Shown one piece after another: positions 23,030-35,114 of a DNA stretch of 64,000 nucleotides (its first letter is position 1; the number at the start of each line of letters is the position of its first letter). The notes under the pieces are model-generated. The model was not told the DNA's origin and ran no database searches. It saw nothing but the letters and a program-made list of their open reading frames with translations. The stretch is taken from positions 1,652,501-1,716,500 of the forward strand of contig CANTUR010000049.1 in NCBI GenBank assembly GCA_947683625.1, given 5' to 3'. The DNA is from Mallotus nudiflorus. Taxonomy: Eukaryota; Streptophyta; Magnoliopsida; Malpighiales; Euphorbiaceae. Made by a program: the position numbers and the translations under genes.

Positions 23030-24990
23030 TTTGGAATCAGGCCATGGACTCCATAATTTAGTAGAATCATCACGATGAAAGGTATCTAGAGGCCTGACAA
23101 ATGAAGTCCCAACACTATAAGGGTCGATGTACAAACCTATAAGATCTCGCTAAAGCATCTCGTTCTCCCACTCCAAAATTGCTAGAATAGCCCTGCATAT
23201 ATAGGAAATAACATTTCATATGCATTTCATACATAACATGGATACACTTACATCTTTAGTGTATATACTTACTCTCTAATTGTCTATGAATTGTATAGTA
23301 AATAACCTCTGAGATGAGATAAGGCCATACAGATACTCCGCTTGTGTACAAGGAACTTGTTTTATAAATTGTACTAACAATAGTGCCAAGTATATAGATC
23401 ATGAAGGGAATAAGTTAAAAAGACTCACATGAGATGCTTCTGCTGGAGAAAAGATAGGAAGCTGAGCATCACTAAAATGCATCGACTGCTCAACTAAAGT
23501 CTAAACAGTAGGAGCCCAATAGAACATGGACCTATTTAAGAGAGAGATATCACTAAAAGTAACACTCGCAAAAGCACCATCACAATTAGTCCTAACATGC
23601 AGAGTATGATGTGCATGACTAGGTCTAGGCTTAAACCTCTCCATATCAGGAGCAGCCTTAGCCACCTAAGTAATCTCAGTCTCTTCCTCTATCACCTCAT
23701 CAGTAGGAGAGTGAATCTCCTTAAATTGTAAAAAGAATAAGTGATTCATAGGTTCTAAAGGAAGAAGATGAGACAGCAAGAAATTACCCTACATCATCAG
23801 AATATGCTCTAAGAGGCTCTCATGAATGAACTACTGATAATGTAAGGATTGCTCAAGAAAATTTGAGGCAACATATCGCTGTAGCACCTCTTTCAGCCCT
23901 GAACCTATCAGATGAGAACTACACAACATCAAAAAAGGGACATCATATGCAATACGATATCGAGAAGGCCTGAAAGACTAGCAATACACTCGCTCTCCTA
24001 AATACCACATCTGATAGCCATATCGAGGGAGTAGAACCCTTATAGACTCAAGTCATACTGCACCAACCATAAAAGTCATATCTTTAGACATTATCAGCTC
24101 TCGCCAACCAATCGACATTAATTTGTAAAATCATGTTAGTTAAATTTTATTTTTTAAGTGATAAAACACTAATGAATTTGCTTTCTTACCATGTACCACT
24201 CAATGATATTCAGTTGATCACGATAGGTCTGCAGAGTGTTCCCGGTGTTGGCTAAGTGGGAGGAGCCCCATCTCTGCATCAAAGGGAGGCTCTTATAAGA
24301 ACTAATAACATCGAAGCCCCTAATCAACCCAATCTATATACTCCAGATCTAAAAGGAAAAGAAAAATAAATCAGCAAGTCATATAAAAAGCAGGGATAGT
24401 GACAAGTAATGAAAAGAAGATGTACATGCAAGGCATGCAAGAAGCCACACATCATGACAACACCTCTACAGATAGTATCCAGTCTATAGTAAAGATAGGA
24501 TGATGCAGCATATCCCCAGTCAAGGGTATCAACTCGACCTAAGTCACGAAGAGGGCCAAGTAAAGCAATGCTGACCTAATGACCAATCTCATAGAAAAGG
24601 GTCATGCCTAGCAGGATTAGAAGAAAATAGCTTGCCTTCTCAGCAATCTGGCGAGGAGTAGTAGTAGGAAGATGTTTGAATCCCTCGACTAGAGATGAAA
24701 GAAGAACATTCTTCCAGTTCTTCCATGATTGAACAAACCTGATTAAGTCGTGCATATATTGACTCCATGCATCCTCGGGCAAACTGCAATAGTTGATGTC
24801 CAAAGGAACAAGACTACCCCTAAAGGCAATCCTAGTAATAGTAAAAAAGCTCATAGGAGAAATAGTCAGCTCGCCTACACGGGTGTGGAAAGTATGGGTA
24901 GTATCCATCCACTACTTAATAAGAGCAAATAAAAGAATAGAGATCAAGCTTGGCTCGAGCTGATGGAAGCGTAACAATGAATTATCTCAA
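23030..24990 (-). pseudogene. Antisense plant-mobile-domain (PMD/MAIN-like) gene of Tat A, with introns
   Basis: Lies antisense to gag-pol, between pol and the 3' LTR. On the minus strand the PMD core reads WMDTTHTFHTRVGELTI (from about 24911), equivalent to the ETHTFHL-x-GE motif of the plant mobile domain, and continues to PEDAWSQYMHDLIRFVQSW. Spliceosomal introns are evident: 24425-24349 (GTACAT to TTTTAG), one starting at 24189 (GTAAGA) whose acceptor looks mutated, a GTGAGT donor near 23428, and an acceptor TATGCAG near 23193 before AILAILEWENEML. Stops are present. PMD proteins occur in host MAIN/MAIL genes and as extra ORFs of Tat elements; their role in the element is unknown. Confidence 0.7.
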
Positions 24991-25194
24991 CTCAGAGGCC
25001 CATATCAGCTTTGTCATATTATCTGACAGCTTGTGAAATAATTCTTGAGCTATGTGAAAGCAGCCTATGAATTTCATCACCTGCTAGATGAAATTGAAGG
25101 ATTCAAAAAATATAAAAAATAGAAAAATAAATTGGGATTAATTAACCAATTGATTTGTCAGCTAAAAAAATCAAAAAATTGAAAAATCGGATAA

Positions 25195-25300
25195 TGCGAA
25201 GAGCTTAGGATCGGCATTAGGCAAATGCCCACCAACATTTGCCAAATGCCGATCAACATTAGGCAAATGTCAATCGGCATTAGTCTGATGTCAATCGATT
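25195..25300 (-). repeat. LTR-like GGCATT/AATGCC palindromic repeats upstream of the antisense gene
   Basis: Four to five copies of a roughly 24-bp unit (AAATGCCNATCRACATT-like) lie just upstream of the PMD gene start. The same motif occurs in both LTRs (10955-11050, 27125-27175) but here in the opposite orientation relative to the element. Confidence 0.6.
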
Positions 25301-26229
25301 TTTGCTCTGTAGACCCAAATTTAGCCTTCTAACACTGAATTTTACATGTCTAATCAGTTATATAGCATACCTGAGGCTAAAATTTTATGTTTCAGGGTCT
25401 AATTTTGAGTTCTCATGCATTTTTTTGTTTTTATTCTAATCTGAATGAATTTCATGCTAATCTATATTTTGAAATTGATTTTGATCACTAATTGTATGAG
25501 TAATATTTTGCAAAAATAAATTGTAAAGATGAAATGTTACCTTATTACTCACATCTCTACACCTGTGGAAGTGTAAATCAGTCAATGGAAGGATGGTTGA
25601 GCCTTCTTGAAGTTTGAGATCATTTTGAGGAAAATGGAGGGGCTAAATGACTAGGTCTGCTGGAATTTTAGCTCTCCTACACAGTCTTTATCGTGGGTCA
25701 ATCATAGGATTTGACATATCACAAATTAGATGTTAGATGATTAAGAAATCAAAAGAAAAAGAATTAATGCAAAGGAAGAATGAAAAGGAAAGAAAATGAA
25801 GAAAAAGTAAGAAATAAAGGTGAAATGTAAAAAAGGAAAGGAATTTATAAAGTGGAAAATATCCACTTTGGTCCACTGTCTTTACTTACACTTGGATCCA
25901 AGTTCTTTTGTTGCAATTTGGTCCATACCCACATTTTAATTAAGAATTTATTCCTAATTAAATCATGACATATATTCATCAGATTAATAATTCACGAAAT
26001 TATTAATGTGCATAATCAGTTTGTAATTCTAAATTCTCTATCAAGTACAAAATATAGAACGAAATTACAGAATTCAATTTTGCATTTTACATGTAGCACC
26101 TCAATCAAAGGATTTTAAACTCATATACTATAAAGTATCTATGATAAAAATTTCACATCATTATGTTATGTGCTACACAGTAGTCATAACCTTCACTATA
26201 TTATGTGTTGTATAACAGTGATGACATAA

Positions 26230-26700
26230 GTTGCCAAATTCATAATTTTCTAGATGCTTCATGAGATCTATAGGATATTTGAAAGTTGCACTTTTGCTAG
26301 TAACTACACTATAGTTATAGCATTTTTAAAAAAAAAATCATATTGATGTCCTGCATGGAATATAGAAAAATTTATTTTCCCTAGATGTCCTACAGGGAAT
26401 ATAACAAGCTTCATTGCATACATTTCGTTAGATGTCCCACAAGGAATATAATGAAACTCATTTTCACTAGACATCCTATAGGGAATATAATGAAATTTCA
26501 TTATCACTAGACATCTTAAAGAGAATATAGTGCAATTCGCTAGACACTACATAGTAGTTATGGTATTGTTGTTAGACGTTCCGTAGGATCTATAGAACTT
26601 TTTCATATTTGCAAATCGCTAAACGTCCCTCACGGAATATAGTAAAATTCATTTGCATAAAGTTCACTAGACATTCCACGGGGGATATAATGAAGCTTCT
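26230..26700 (+). repeat. Degenerate tandem repeat in the 3' UTR of Tat A
   Basis: Eight or more copies of a unit of about 45-55 bp with the core CTAGACATCCCAYAGGGAATATAATGAA (split here for clarity as CTAGACATCCCAYAGGG and AATATAATGAA). They lie between the antisense gene and the right LTR, the position where Tat/Ogre elements are known to carry tandem repeats. Confidence 0.7.
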
Positions 26701-26839
26701 TAAACAGTACATTTGCTTAAAATTACATAACAATTTAAGCATCAATCTATCAATTAGGATACAATTAGGTATCTTGATTCTTTCCTTTAAAATTTTGTGC
26801 TTCTATTTCTTTGCCTCAATTTGTTAAGCAAACAGTGAC

Positions 26840-26852
26840 AAAGGGGGGCAAT
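26840..26852 (+). other. Polypurine tract of Tat element A
   Basis: AAAGGGGGGCAAT directly precedes the TGTAATC start of the right LTR, the position of the plus-strand primer. Confidence 0.8.
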
Positions 26853-29161
26853 TGTAATCATCCAATTTCGTGATGCAATTGTGCATAGTGCGATAAAAGC
26901 CCCTATGATGAAAAATTAATCAAGAAATTAAACTGTAGTACTGAAATTTAAGATTTCAAGGACTAAATTGTAGTTTTTTTTAAACCTAATTGCAAAATCT
27001 TGGTTCTAGAAATGGTTTTTTAAAATTTTTAAGTGTCAATTGGAAATTTGCTCAGCAGTCCCAAAAAATTACAAATTAAAAAAAACCATTTCTAGAATCA
27101 AGATTTTGAAATTAGGTAAAAAAAAGCCAGCATTGGCCTAATGTCGATCGACATTAGCCAAATGCCAATCAGCATTACAAGACATTCGCATTTTTTTCAG
27201 TATTTTTTTTATCATTTTTCAGTATTTTTCTATTTTTTGATTGGTCCAAAATTAATTTAATTTAATAAATAAATTATTTTTAATATTTTTCATGTACAGT
27301 ACAAGTCCATTATATGTATTTTCTCTTTTTGAAATCCTTTTATCCTGATTTTTTATTTTGAAAAAAAGAATAGAACTCTTTTATCCTGTTTGTCCTGTGA
27401 TCACACAAGAGGTTAGTAGTGCTATGATCATGCGAGAGTTGTTAGCTGAGAATAAAAGGAAAGGAAAGTGACAGAGAGAGGGGGGTTTTAGAAAGGCTAG
27501 GGTTTTAAAGAAAAGTTTGAGAGAAAAAGCAGAGAAAAATTAACATAGAAAAACAAACTTTCTACTGCAGATTTCAAAGAAACCTTTTCAAAAAGAAGAA
27601 AAACACGTTCTTTATTTTTTTTAAGTCTAGGAAATCAAGAAGAAAAGTAACAGAGAAAATCTCAAAATGGTGACAATCCCAATTTGAGGGGCATTCAAAT
27701 AGCATATGCACAACATTCTTCTTCTTTATTCCTTTATTTCTTTATTTATTTATTATTGTCTTTGATTTAATTCTTTTTTTAATTTCTTATTTAATCAGTA
27801 TTATTCTCTTTCTTTTGTTTATGTATTTTTTTTATTCTGATTTTGGCTTGAGATGGGTATAACTGGAATGACTATATGAGGGCAAATGAACAGATAGAAG
27901 ATCCATGGAAAGCCATGGATTAGAACCTGTAACATTTTAAATTAGGTTTTGCTTTTTATTGTATTTATTTTTATTAGGTTTGTATATAATTTCCTCTTTG
28001 TTTTTTTCATGTAGGAATTGTAATAACCTCAGTAATGGGAATAGTAATTATTTGCTTTTGTGTTCTTAAAATTAATTAGTAATTAGGGTTTCACTTGGTA
28101 AAACCTAATAAAATCAATGATGATAATAGATTAATTTTCGGATTACATGAAATTAAATTAAGGTTTTTTAGAAAAATCATGTAAAAATTATTATTTTGAT
28201 TTATTTTTGGTATGTTTGTTGAATTAGGTTTTGTTTTTGGTTTTCATGCCTTTTGGGCCCTAAGCCCACGTTAGGTCTAAACCCACGTTAGGTCTAAACC
28301 CACTTAATCAATAGACTTAAATTGGCTTTAGGGTTTAATTTAATTAAAACCAACATTGGCCCATTTTAGGTTAATTAGATTTAGGCCCATTTTAATTAAT
28401 AAAATTAATTTAGATTTAGCCTAGCCCAATAAAGCATTTTTATTTCTTTTAAAATTAATTTAGACTTTAAGCCCATTTTATAGTTAATTAAAATTTATTT
28501 AGATTTAGCTCAACCCATTTAATTTCATTACTTTTAAAATAAATAGACTTAGGCCCACATTTCACTTAAAATAAAATCAAGTTAGACTTAGGCCCACTAA
28601 TTTAACTTTTCCTTTAAAATTTTATAGACTTAAACGAATTTCCTTAGATAAATTAAAAAAAATAGACCTAGATTCACTAAAATTAATAAAAATATAAGTC
28701 CTTTGTTAGCCCACTTCACTTGTAAATAAAATGTAAAATTAGCTAACTTTTAAATAAAATTAACTTAGTTTAGACTTAGGGACATTACACCTTTGTGAGT
28801 ACTTTTTTATATGTGATTTTATGATGAGTTACCTTAAGGTTAGATGGATGTTCAAATTAGGGTTTAATAAAATTGCATGTAATTAGAGAATGAAGTAATA
28901 ATTCATAAAGTAATCCTAAATGAACACGAGACTAAGAAAAGTTAGTATTTCGTTCCTAGAATTTCCTGGTTGTGGTGCTAGCTTTCTTTTAGAGAATCAA
29001 GTACAACCAAAGTAATTTATCCCAGATATTACCCTGGGTGGTGACTCCTCATCTCCACGCTATGTCTTTTGTGATATAGCAGTGTGTTCATTAGGGCTTT
29101 GAGCCTAAACAATGTCACGATTGTTAATATATTGTGCACGTGCTAAACCCCACAATCTACA
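26853..29161 (+). repeat. 3' LTR of Tat element A
   Basis: Starts TGTAATCATCC and ends AATCTACA; repeats 10750-14560 minus the solo LTR. A local inverted duplication at 26975-27125 is absent from the 5' LTR. Confidence 0.9.
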
Positions 29162-29166
29162 GCAGG
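29162..29166 (+). repeat. Right target-site duplication of Tat element A
   Basis: GCAGG, paired with ATAGG at 10745-10749. Confidence 0.6.
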
Positions 29167-30217
29167 CTATAAGAAGTTTGAGTCTATTATAGGGGAGCAA
29201 GGCTACAAAAAGACCATTCTATACCATTGTGTATTTATTTAAAAATTCTCTGATGATGACTTTATTGTGTTGTTGCTCTATATGGATGACATGTTGATTG
29301 TTGGTCAAAATATTTCTAGAATTTATAGCTTGAATAAGCAGTTAAGTAAGTCTTTTGCTATGAAAGGCTTGGGATCAGTAAAGTAGATTCTTGGTATGAA
29401 GATTATCAAAGCAAGAGGCCTTAAGAAGCTATGGTTATCATAAGAGGAGTATATTGAGAAGGTACTTTAAAGGTTTAGCATGTACAATGCTAAAGCGGTT
29501 AGTTATCCCCTTGCTAATCACTTTAGATTGACTTTTTAACAAAGCCCTTCCACTGATAAATAAAATAAAGAGATGGATAGAGTTCCATATGCTTTAGCAG
29601 TTGGTAGTTTAATGTATGCCATGGTGTGTATAGAACCAAATATTGCACATTTAGTTGGAGTTATGAGTCAGTTCCTTTTAAATCCTAGAAAGGAGCATTG
29701 GGCTGCAGTGAAATGGATTTTCAGGTATCTTTATGGAACATCCAATATATGTTTATGTTTTGGAGATGCCAAACCTATGTTAGCTGGATACATAGATGCA
29801 GATATGGCGGGAGATGTTGATTTAGGAAAATTAACCTCTGGTTACCTGATTACTTTTGTAGGGGGAGTTGTGTCATGGCAATCAAAATTACAAAAATATG
29901 TTGCATTGTCTACCACTGAAGTAGAGTTTATTGCAATAACTAAATCTTGTAAAGAGTTGTTATGGATGAAGAAGTTCTTAAATGAACTTGGTTTTCAACA
30001 AGACAGATACGAGCTATTTTGTGATAGTTAGAGTGTTATCCACCTTAGTAAGAACTCCTCCTTTCATTTAAGATCAAAGCACATTGATGTGAGATATCAC
30101 TGAATACGGGATGTATTGGAGATGAAGCTATTGTATCTAAAGAAGATCCATACTAATGAAAATGGATCAAACATGTTAAAAAATCTCTACCAAGCCAGAA
30201 TGGTGATGACCTCCACG
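29167..30217 (+). pseudogene. Copia RT (3' part) and RNase H, degraded
   Basis: Continues the reverse transcriptase broken at 10749. YKKFES is followed by the catalytic LLLYMDDMLIVG (about 29274), then PYALAVGSLMYAMVC, HWAAVKWIFRYLYGT and the RNase H blocks GYIDADMAGD, SGYLITFVGGVVSWQSK and ALSTTEVEFIA. It ends in LRSKHIDVRYH. The longest clean frame is 29573-30028. Stops occur around 29400-29560 and at 30029. The catalytic residues are largely present. Confidence 0.85.
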
Positions 30218-30239
30218 TAGTCAGAAGGGGGAGAATTTT

Positions 30240-30926
30240 TGTGGGTCCCCCCTAGTGGAGCCCACAAGCTTTAAAAAAATTATGAAAATTCACATTTTAC
30301 TGCACGAAAATGTGAAAATTTTGCTTATTTTTTTATTCTTTTATGTATGCCTAATGCATATATAAAGGCAGTTAGATAGAGTGAAATATGCATGTAAGGA
30401 GAGGCAAACAATGAGTGAAAAGTTAAAGAGAGGTGTATGCTTATAAGGGTAGCTAAAGCAATTTTTGCTTTGATGAGTGTGAGAGAGTTTTAAAGGTTTG
30501 GGAAATTTTTTTCTTAAAGGGTGAGTGATAAAATAGTGAGATAATTATTTTTGGGGTGTTTGAGAAACACTTTAGGTGCCACTATTTTGGTGAGAATTTT
30601 TTATGTACGTCTAATGTTGATCTAAAGAAGACTCTCTCTTGTACCTACTATTTTTATAGTGGAAGAATCATTCTGATTTTATCATAAGGACATAACTCAA
30701 GAATTAAAGGTGAACCACGTTAAAATGTTTGTGTCATTTTATTATTTATATGGTAGGTTTTACTGTCTATTATTATTTATACAATAGGTTTTACCGCCTA
30801 TTTTACTTACCCATTGACTCGTTTAACTGCCTCCATTTATTTATTTATTAGATTATTTCTACAATAATTTTATTTTGTCTCTGTGAAAATTATTCCACTG
30901 TGCCAACTATGTTAATTTTCCTAATA
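30240..30926 (+). repeat. 3' LTR of the copia element
   Basis: Direct repeat of 7178-7848, preceded by the purine tract AGAAGGGGGAGAA. Confidence 0.9.
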
Positions 30927-31750
30927 AGTATATGGTGTTACAGTTGATGTATATCTGATGGGAGGCCTAAAATCAAATGACAGTTGCCGAAAAGCAGCTC
31001 GAAAGATGTATGGATCATCTTTTGTCCAAGTTTGAAATATCCTAGAATCTTATATGGGAGAAACATTATAGCCTCTTACATTTATTATGTAAACTTTTTT
31101 AAGTGTAGATGTGTTATCCAACCCGATAACTGCTTCAGGATGCCCAACAAAAGGAAGAGGATTAGCATTTTTGCCCTTTTATGTAGAGATGTAGGGGCAT
31201 TGACATAACTTCAATTCCGTTCATAAAAGCAAATGCATTAGAGCCATTTGAAGAAGGGCTAAATGTTAGAGAAAGGGAATGGGTTTGTACTTGAATTGTG
31301 AATTCTTTACACAAAGTGGACACGTTCTTCTAATCAGCAGCAAGAGTGGCATTAAAGTTGCTAAGGAGAGTGTGGCCATCACTATCAGATATTAGTGACT
31401 GAGAGAGATGCCTTGGATGTATCGAGACCCGACTATAATGATGATGGGTAGAAGTGAAGATAAAAAATTTTTGGACCTAGTGTTTCACTAAAGGTGCAGT
31501 TGAATTTGGTGAAGAATAACCTAGTTATTTTGTAAAGAACTTCAAGAATGCTAATGGCTTGGTCAAAGAAAGAGGAGTGGATATAATAGAATTTCTTTGG
31601 GAGTTAAAAGCTGCAACGTTTGATATGACATTACCATTCCAGTTTCTGCCATCAAAATATAGATTTTGCAGCTCAAGGGAACCATAATAAAGGGCAATGA
31701 TTTCTATTGGCACATAAGGAGGATAATCGACGACTGTAGAAGTGGTTGCC
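30927..31750 (-). pseudogene. FERONIA-like receptor kinase pseudogene, segment 2 (malectin-like ectodomain)
   Basis: On the minus strand from 31750 it reads VDYPPYVPIEIIALYYGS, FDGRNWNGN, then (after stops near 31520) LLSNFNATLAADQ, CKEFTIQVQTHSLSLTFSPS and FAFMNGIEVMSMP. These match the first malectin-like domain of CrRLK1L receptors, where an NGIEVVSMP motif is typical. It ends at 30927, where the copia LTR starts, and resumes at 7177. Frameshifts and stops make it a pseudogene. Confidence 0.85.
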
Positions 31751-32860
31751 TAATTGGGTTTCATAAGTATACGAGTTTGTCAAGTAATATAGAAAAAAAA
31801 TTAATAGTGGGATAAACAAGTTAAAATTGCTAAATTTTAATAGTCAAAATAAAGCTAAATAATAAAATCAATTAACTTAAATTTTAACAAGTAAATTATA
31901 GAATAAATGTTAGGGATTATATCACTTTATTTTAATTAAGCCGATCACAAGAAATTAGTTTTCTTTCTATTGCAAATCTTGGGGTTTCAAAGGTAGTAAT
32001 TAATCTTTCTCAAGTAAAAATTACTTAATTTATTTCTATCAATTAAAAAGCCTTTAACTAATTCTCATTAAATTAAAAGCTAATCAAATTTAGTAAATAA
32101 ATTATGAAGTACAACCAATTGAAATTAAAATAATTTAGGCTATCTATAGACTTAAATAAATTAATCAAGCATTCATATATCTGTTAAGATTAATATTTCT
32201 CAATAATTAACCTTAATTAAAAATCAATTATGAATGGCCAAATTATAAACAATTAAGCTCAATGAATGCTTAATGCAATATAAAAGAAAAACTAATATAT
32301 GAATAAACTTAAATTAAAATAATTTTAATAATCCCCATCATATACAAATCTAGCTAGACATCATAACCATAATATTCTGAAAATGCAATAAATAAATATA
32401 TTCAAGAACTAAGGAGAAAATAATGAAAAATAGAAAATAAAACTCTTTTATTTTAGCTATTTTCTTATTAATCTCCTTCTTCTCCTTCACTTCTTCCCAT
32501 CATGCTTTTATAAAATTGTTTTTCTTTTTAAGTAACTTCCTTTCCAAGCAATGCCTTCTCCTTCTCTTTTATATCCATTCCTCTAATTATTTATTTATGT
32601 AGTATTCTTCTTCTTTTTTATTGTTTCATAATTATGTCTTCTTTCATCATTGTGTCTCTATGAATTAAACTTTGAAGCATATATATGTATATATATATAT
32701 TTCAAAGAATGCTAAAAACAAATTACACAAAGAAATAAATGATAATAAAAATAAAAACAATAAATAAATAAAATAAGAATTCTAATAAAAATAAAAACAA
32801 TAAACACCTATAAACATGCACCAAACAAACTTGAAAAGGATTATATTTAACACATAATCA
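31751..32860 (-). repeat. 3' LTR of the Athila element
   Basis: Direct repeat of 41102-42255. On the minus strand it begins TGATTATGTGTTAA, preceded by a GAGGACAAAT-type tract typical of Athila. Confidence 0.88.
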
Positions 32861-34009
32861 AATATCTTCACACTTAGCTTCTTATTTGTCCTCAAGCATG
32901 AAAATGAGAACAATATGTATTAATAACACGAACTTAGCACATTAATCAATTTTGACTTGATCAATTAACAAAATTTCCACTTAATATAAGATTTAAATTA
33001 TAACAATAAAACAAGCAACTTATGATCAATAACATATATAAAAATCATCAGGTGGAAAGTAAACTCTCTTATTGAATATAAAAATGTGCATAAATCAAGA
33101 TTCACAAAGAAATAAAATGAGTAAGACAAATCTTTTACTAAAATTACATTTACAAGACATAAAGAAGGTTTTTTTTTTTTTTAATTTGCTTGTGGTTCTA
33201 TAGTCATAATTCCCCCACCTTTCTCGCACTACTCATAGTGGAACCCTTTGAAAGGTCATTTTAGGATACTTGTACTCTTTGAAGAGCATTGAAGTAAATG
33301 AGCATCTATAAATTTGAATAAGAAATTTCAACTCCCGTCCATAGCAAAATATTTTTAATATATTAATTGTCAATTTCAAGCAATTCTAATGACTCAAGCT
33401 ATCCAACTCCCAACTTATTTAATTCCTCTTAAATTTTGTATATTTACATATTAAAAAAGAAAGTAAACATTAAAATAAATTGCTTTCTTTTTAACCACAA
33501 ATTGCTTATAACGCTTAAAAACCTCAAATCAAACATTAAATAGAAATTAAATTAATTAATTAAGAAAACTATACCAATGTGCCAAGCTCACAAGATTGAT
33601 AAATTGCAAGAATCAAAGTTGTGGGGAGAATTTTTTATATTTCTACCCTATGCATGAATATAATGCAATAAAACACAATAAAAAAATTGAGATAAATTAA
33701 AATAAAACACATCAAATGAAAAATAAAACACATGAATTTCCAATATGCAACATGTACCCCCCTTATACACAAACATAAATTTCAAATTGCCCTTAATGTG
33801 AAACATAAGTGGGTTGTATAAAGAATACACACAATATATAAACAACTAAATGAAATAAAATAAAAGTGAGATAAAGAGAAGAAAACTCCCCTAAGATGGT
33901 GATTTTGATGAAGATGGAGGTGAATGTAGTTTAAAACCCAACAATTCAATGTACTTGGTAAGCTTGAAATTATGGTAAAAAACTTCTTTCTTTCAAATAA
34001 AAAAACTAA

Positions 34010-35114
34010 TAATCTATTTCATCATTTTGGTTGACTATTTTGTTCTTCACAACTTCTAGATTTTCATCCATTTTATTTTCCATGGCTTTTAACTTTTCCA
34101 AGACTTTTTGCCAACCATTGTTGTCAATTGTAGCAAAGTTGGCTCCATCTCCAATGGTTTCAGTCTTACAGATAAGAATTGGTGCATGATCTTCTATTAT
34201 ATGTTGTAAATGGTAGCACTTATGAGTATATGGTGCCCTTAACTCATCTTAACTTGTAATAACTTTAGCATGAGTCAGAAGATAATGGTGCAGTTTGTCT
34301 GCCTCCACAATAAACATATTAGTGGTGGATGGATTAAAAACACCAAAATGCAAAGCAAGATCGGTCATAATGTGAGCTATGAAAATGACAGCATGAGATG
34401 AATTCACAATATTCCAAAAGCTATGAAATATAAAATATATGGTAAATACTTTGGTTTTGGTATGCATGCACCATAGAAGGAATAATTCTTCAATTGACAC
34501 TTTATTCCCCTCAGTTTTCCCAAAAATCACATAACACATGAATTTATAAATGATCCAATACCGGTGATCGGTAATTAATCCATTAGGTGTAGTATGTGTA
34601 CCTTTAAAATTATCTTGCCCTAAAATTTGATACCAAAAAGCTTTAAGGTCACAATTTTTAAGAGGTTGATAAATACCATTCTTAGAAAAACCAAACACTT
34701 AATGCATAATGTTATAATTCACATGGTAATCTTTATAATAGAATTTAAAACCCAAGTGTTCATCACTCTCTTTAATAGAATGCAAAGTCATTAAAAATTC
34801 TAGAGTATTTCTTTATTAGTGTCAAATGGTGTAGTAACAAATTTAGACCATCCTAATTTATCACATAATCTATATATATCATCCTTAATGTCCAAATGAG
34901 ATAAAATTTCATTCTCAAAATATTTGCAAGTGGAAGTTTTCTTATAAGTAAGAATGACATACCTTTTGCCCTCCTCATGAGCTTTGATTGGAAATGGAGC
35001 ACAATATTCTTAGGCAAGATCACATAACTCATTATCTTCAATCATATTCTTTCACTTACTCGAGCCTTCCATGGTACTCCTAGCTCTATTATATGGATTC
35101 TTAGTTCTTGGCAT
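34010..35114 (-). pseudogene. Athila extra ORF (env-position, putative plant transposon protein domain)
   Basis: On the minus strand it starts MPRTKNPYNRARSTMEG at 35114 and, with a few stops and frame changes, continues through KAHEEGKRYVILTYKK, RLCDKLGWSKFVTTPFD and GFSKNGIYQPLKN to HRYWIIYKFMCYVIFGKT, KVSIEELFLLWCMHT and ADKLHHYLLTHAK. The EELFLLWCM region resembles the putative plant transposon protein domain found downstream of pol in Athila elements. No signal peptide or transmembrane helix is obvious here, so calling it an envelope protein would be inference. Confidence 0.6.

Larger units (their letters stand above)
10750..29161 (+). mobile_element. Ty3-gypsy Tat/Ogre-type LTR retrotransposon 'A'
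   Basis: LTRs of about 2.3 kb (5' copy interrupted) lie at 10750-14560 and 26853-29161. A Tat-type primer-binding site TGGTGACTCCACTGGG follows the left LTR and an AAAGGGGGGCAAT purine tract precedes the right one. Gag-pol runs 15895-22248 and carries the Tat signatures: a DDGSA-type protease motif, a G-patch and an extra RNase H. It is followed by a hairpin cluster, an antisense PMD gene and tandem repeats. The element is inserted in a copia reverse transcriptase. Confidence 0.9.
7178..30926 (+). mobile_element. Ty1-copia LTR retrotransposon, split by a nested Tat element
   Basis: LTRs lie at 7178-7848 and 30240-30926, with an initiator-tRNA-Met primer-binding site at 7851-7862 and a purine tract (AGAAGGGGGAGAA) just before the right LTR. 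The order gag, protease, integrase, reverse transcriptase, RNase H identifies Ty1-copia. The element lost its continuity when Tat element A inserted into the reverse-transcriptase region at 10750-29161; without that insert it is about 5.3 kb. It lies within the malectin-like part of the receptor pseudogene. No unambiguous target duplication was seen. Confidence 0.9.

Noticed and set aside
34010..35114. Viral envelope gene
   Set aside because: The domain matches the Athila-associated plant transposon protein, and I see no signal peptide, furin-like site or transmembrane anchor, so 'envelope' is not supported.
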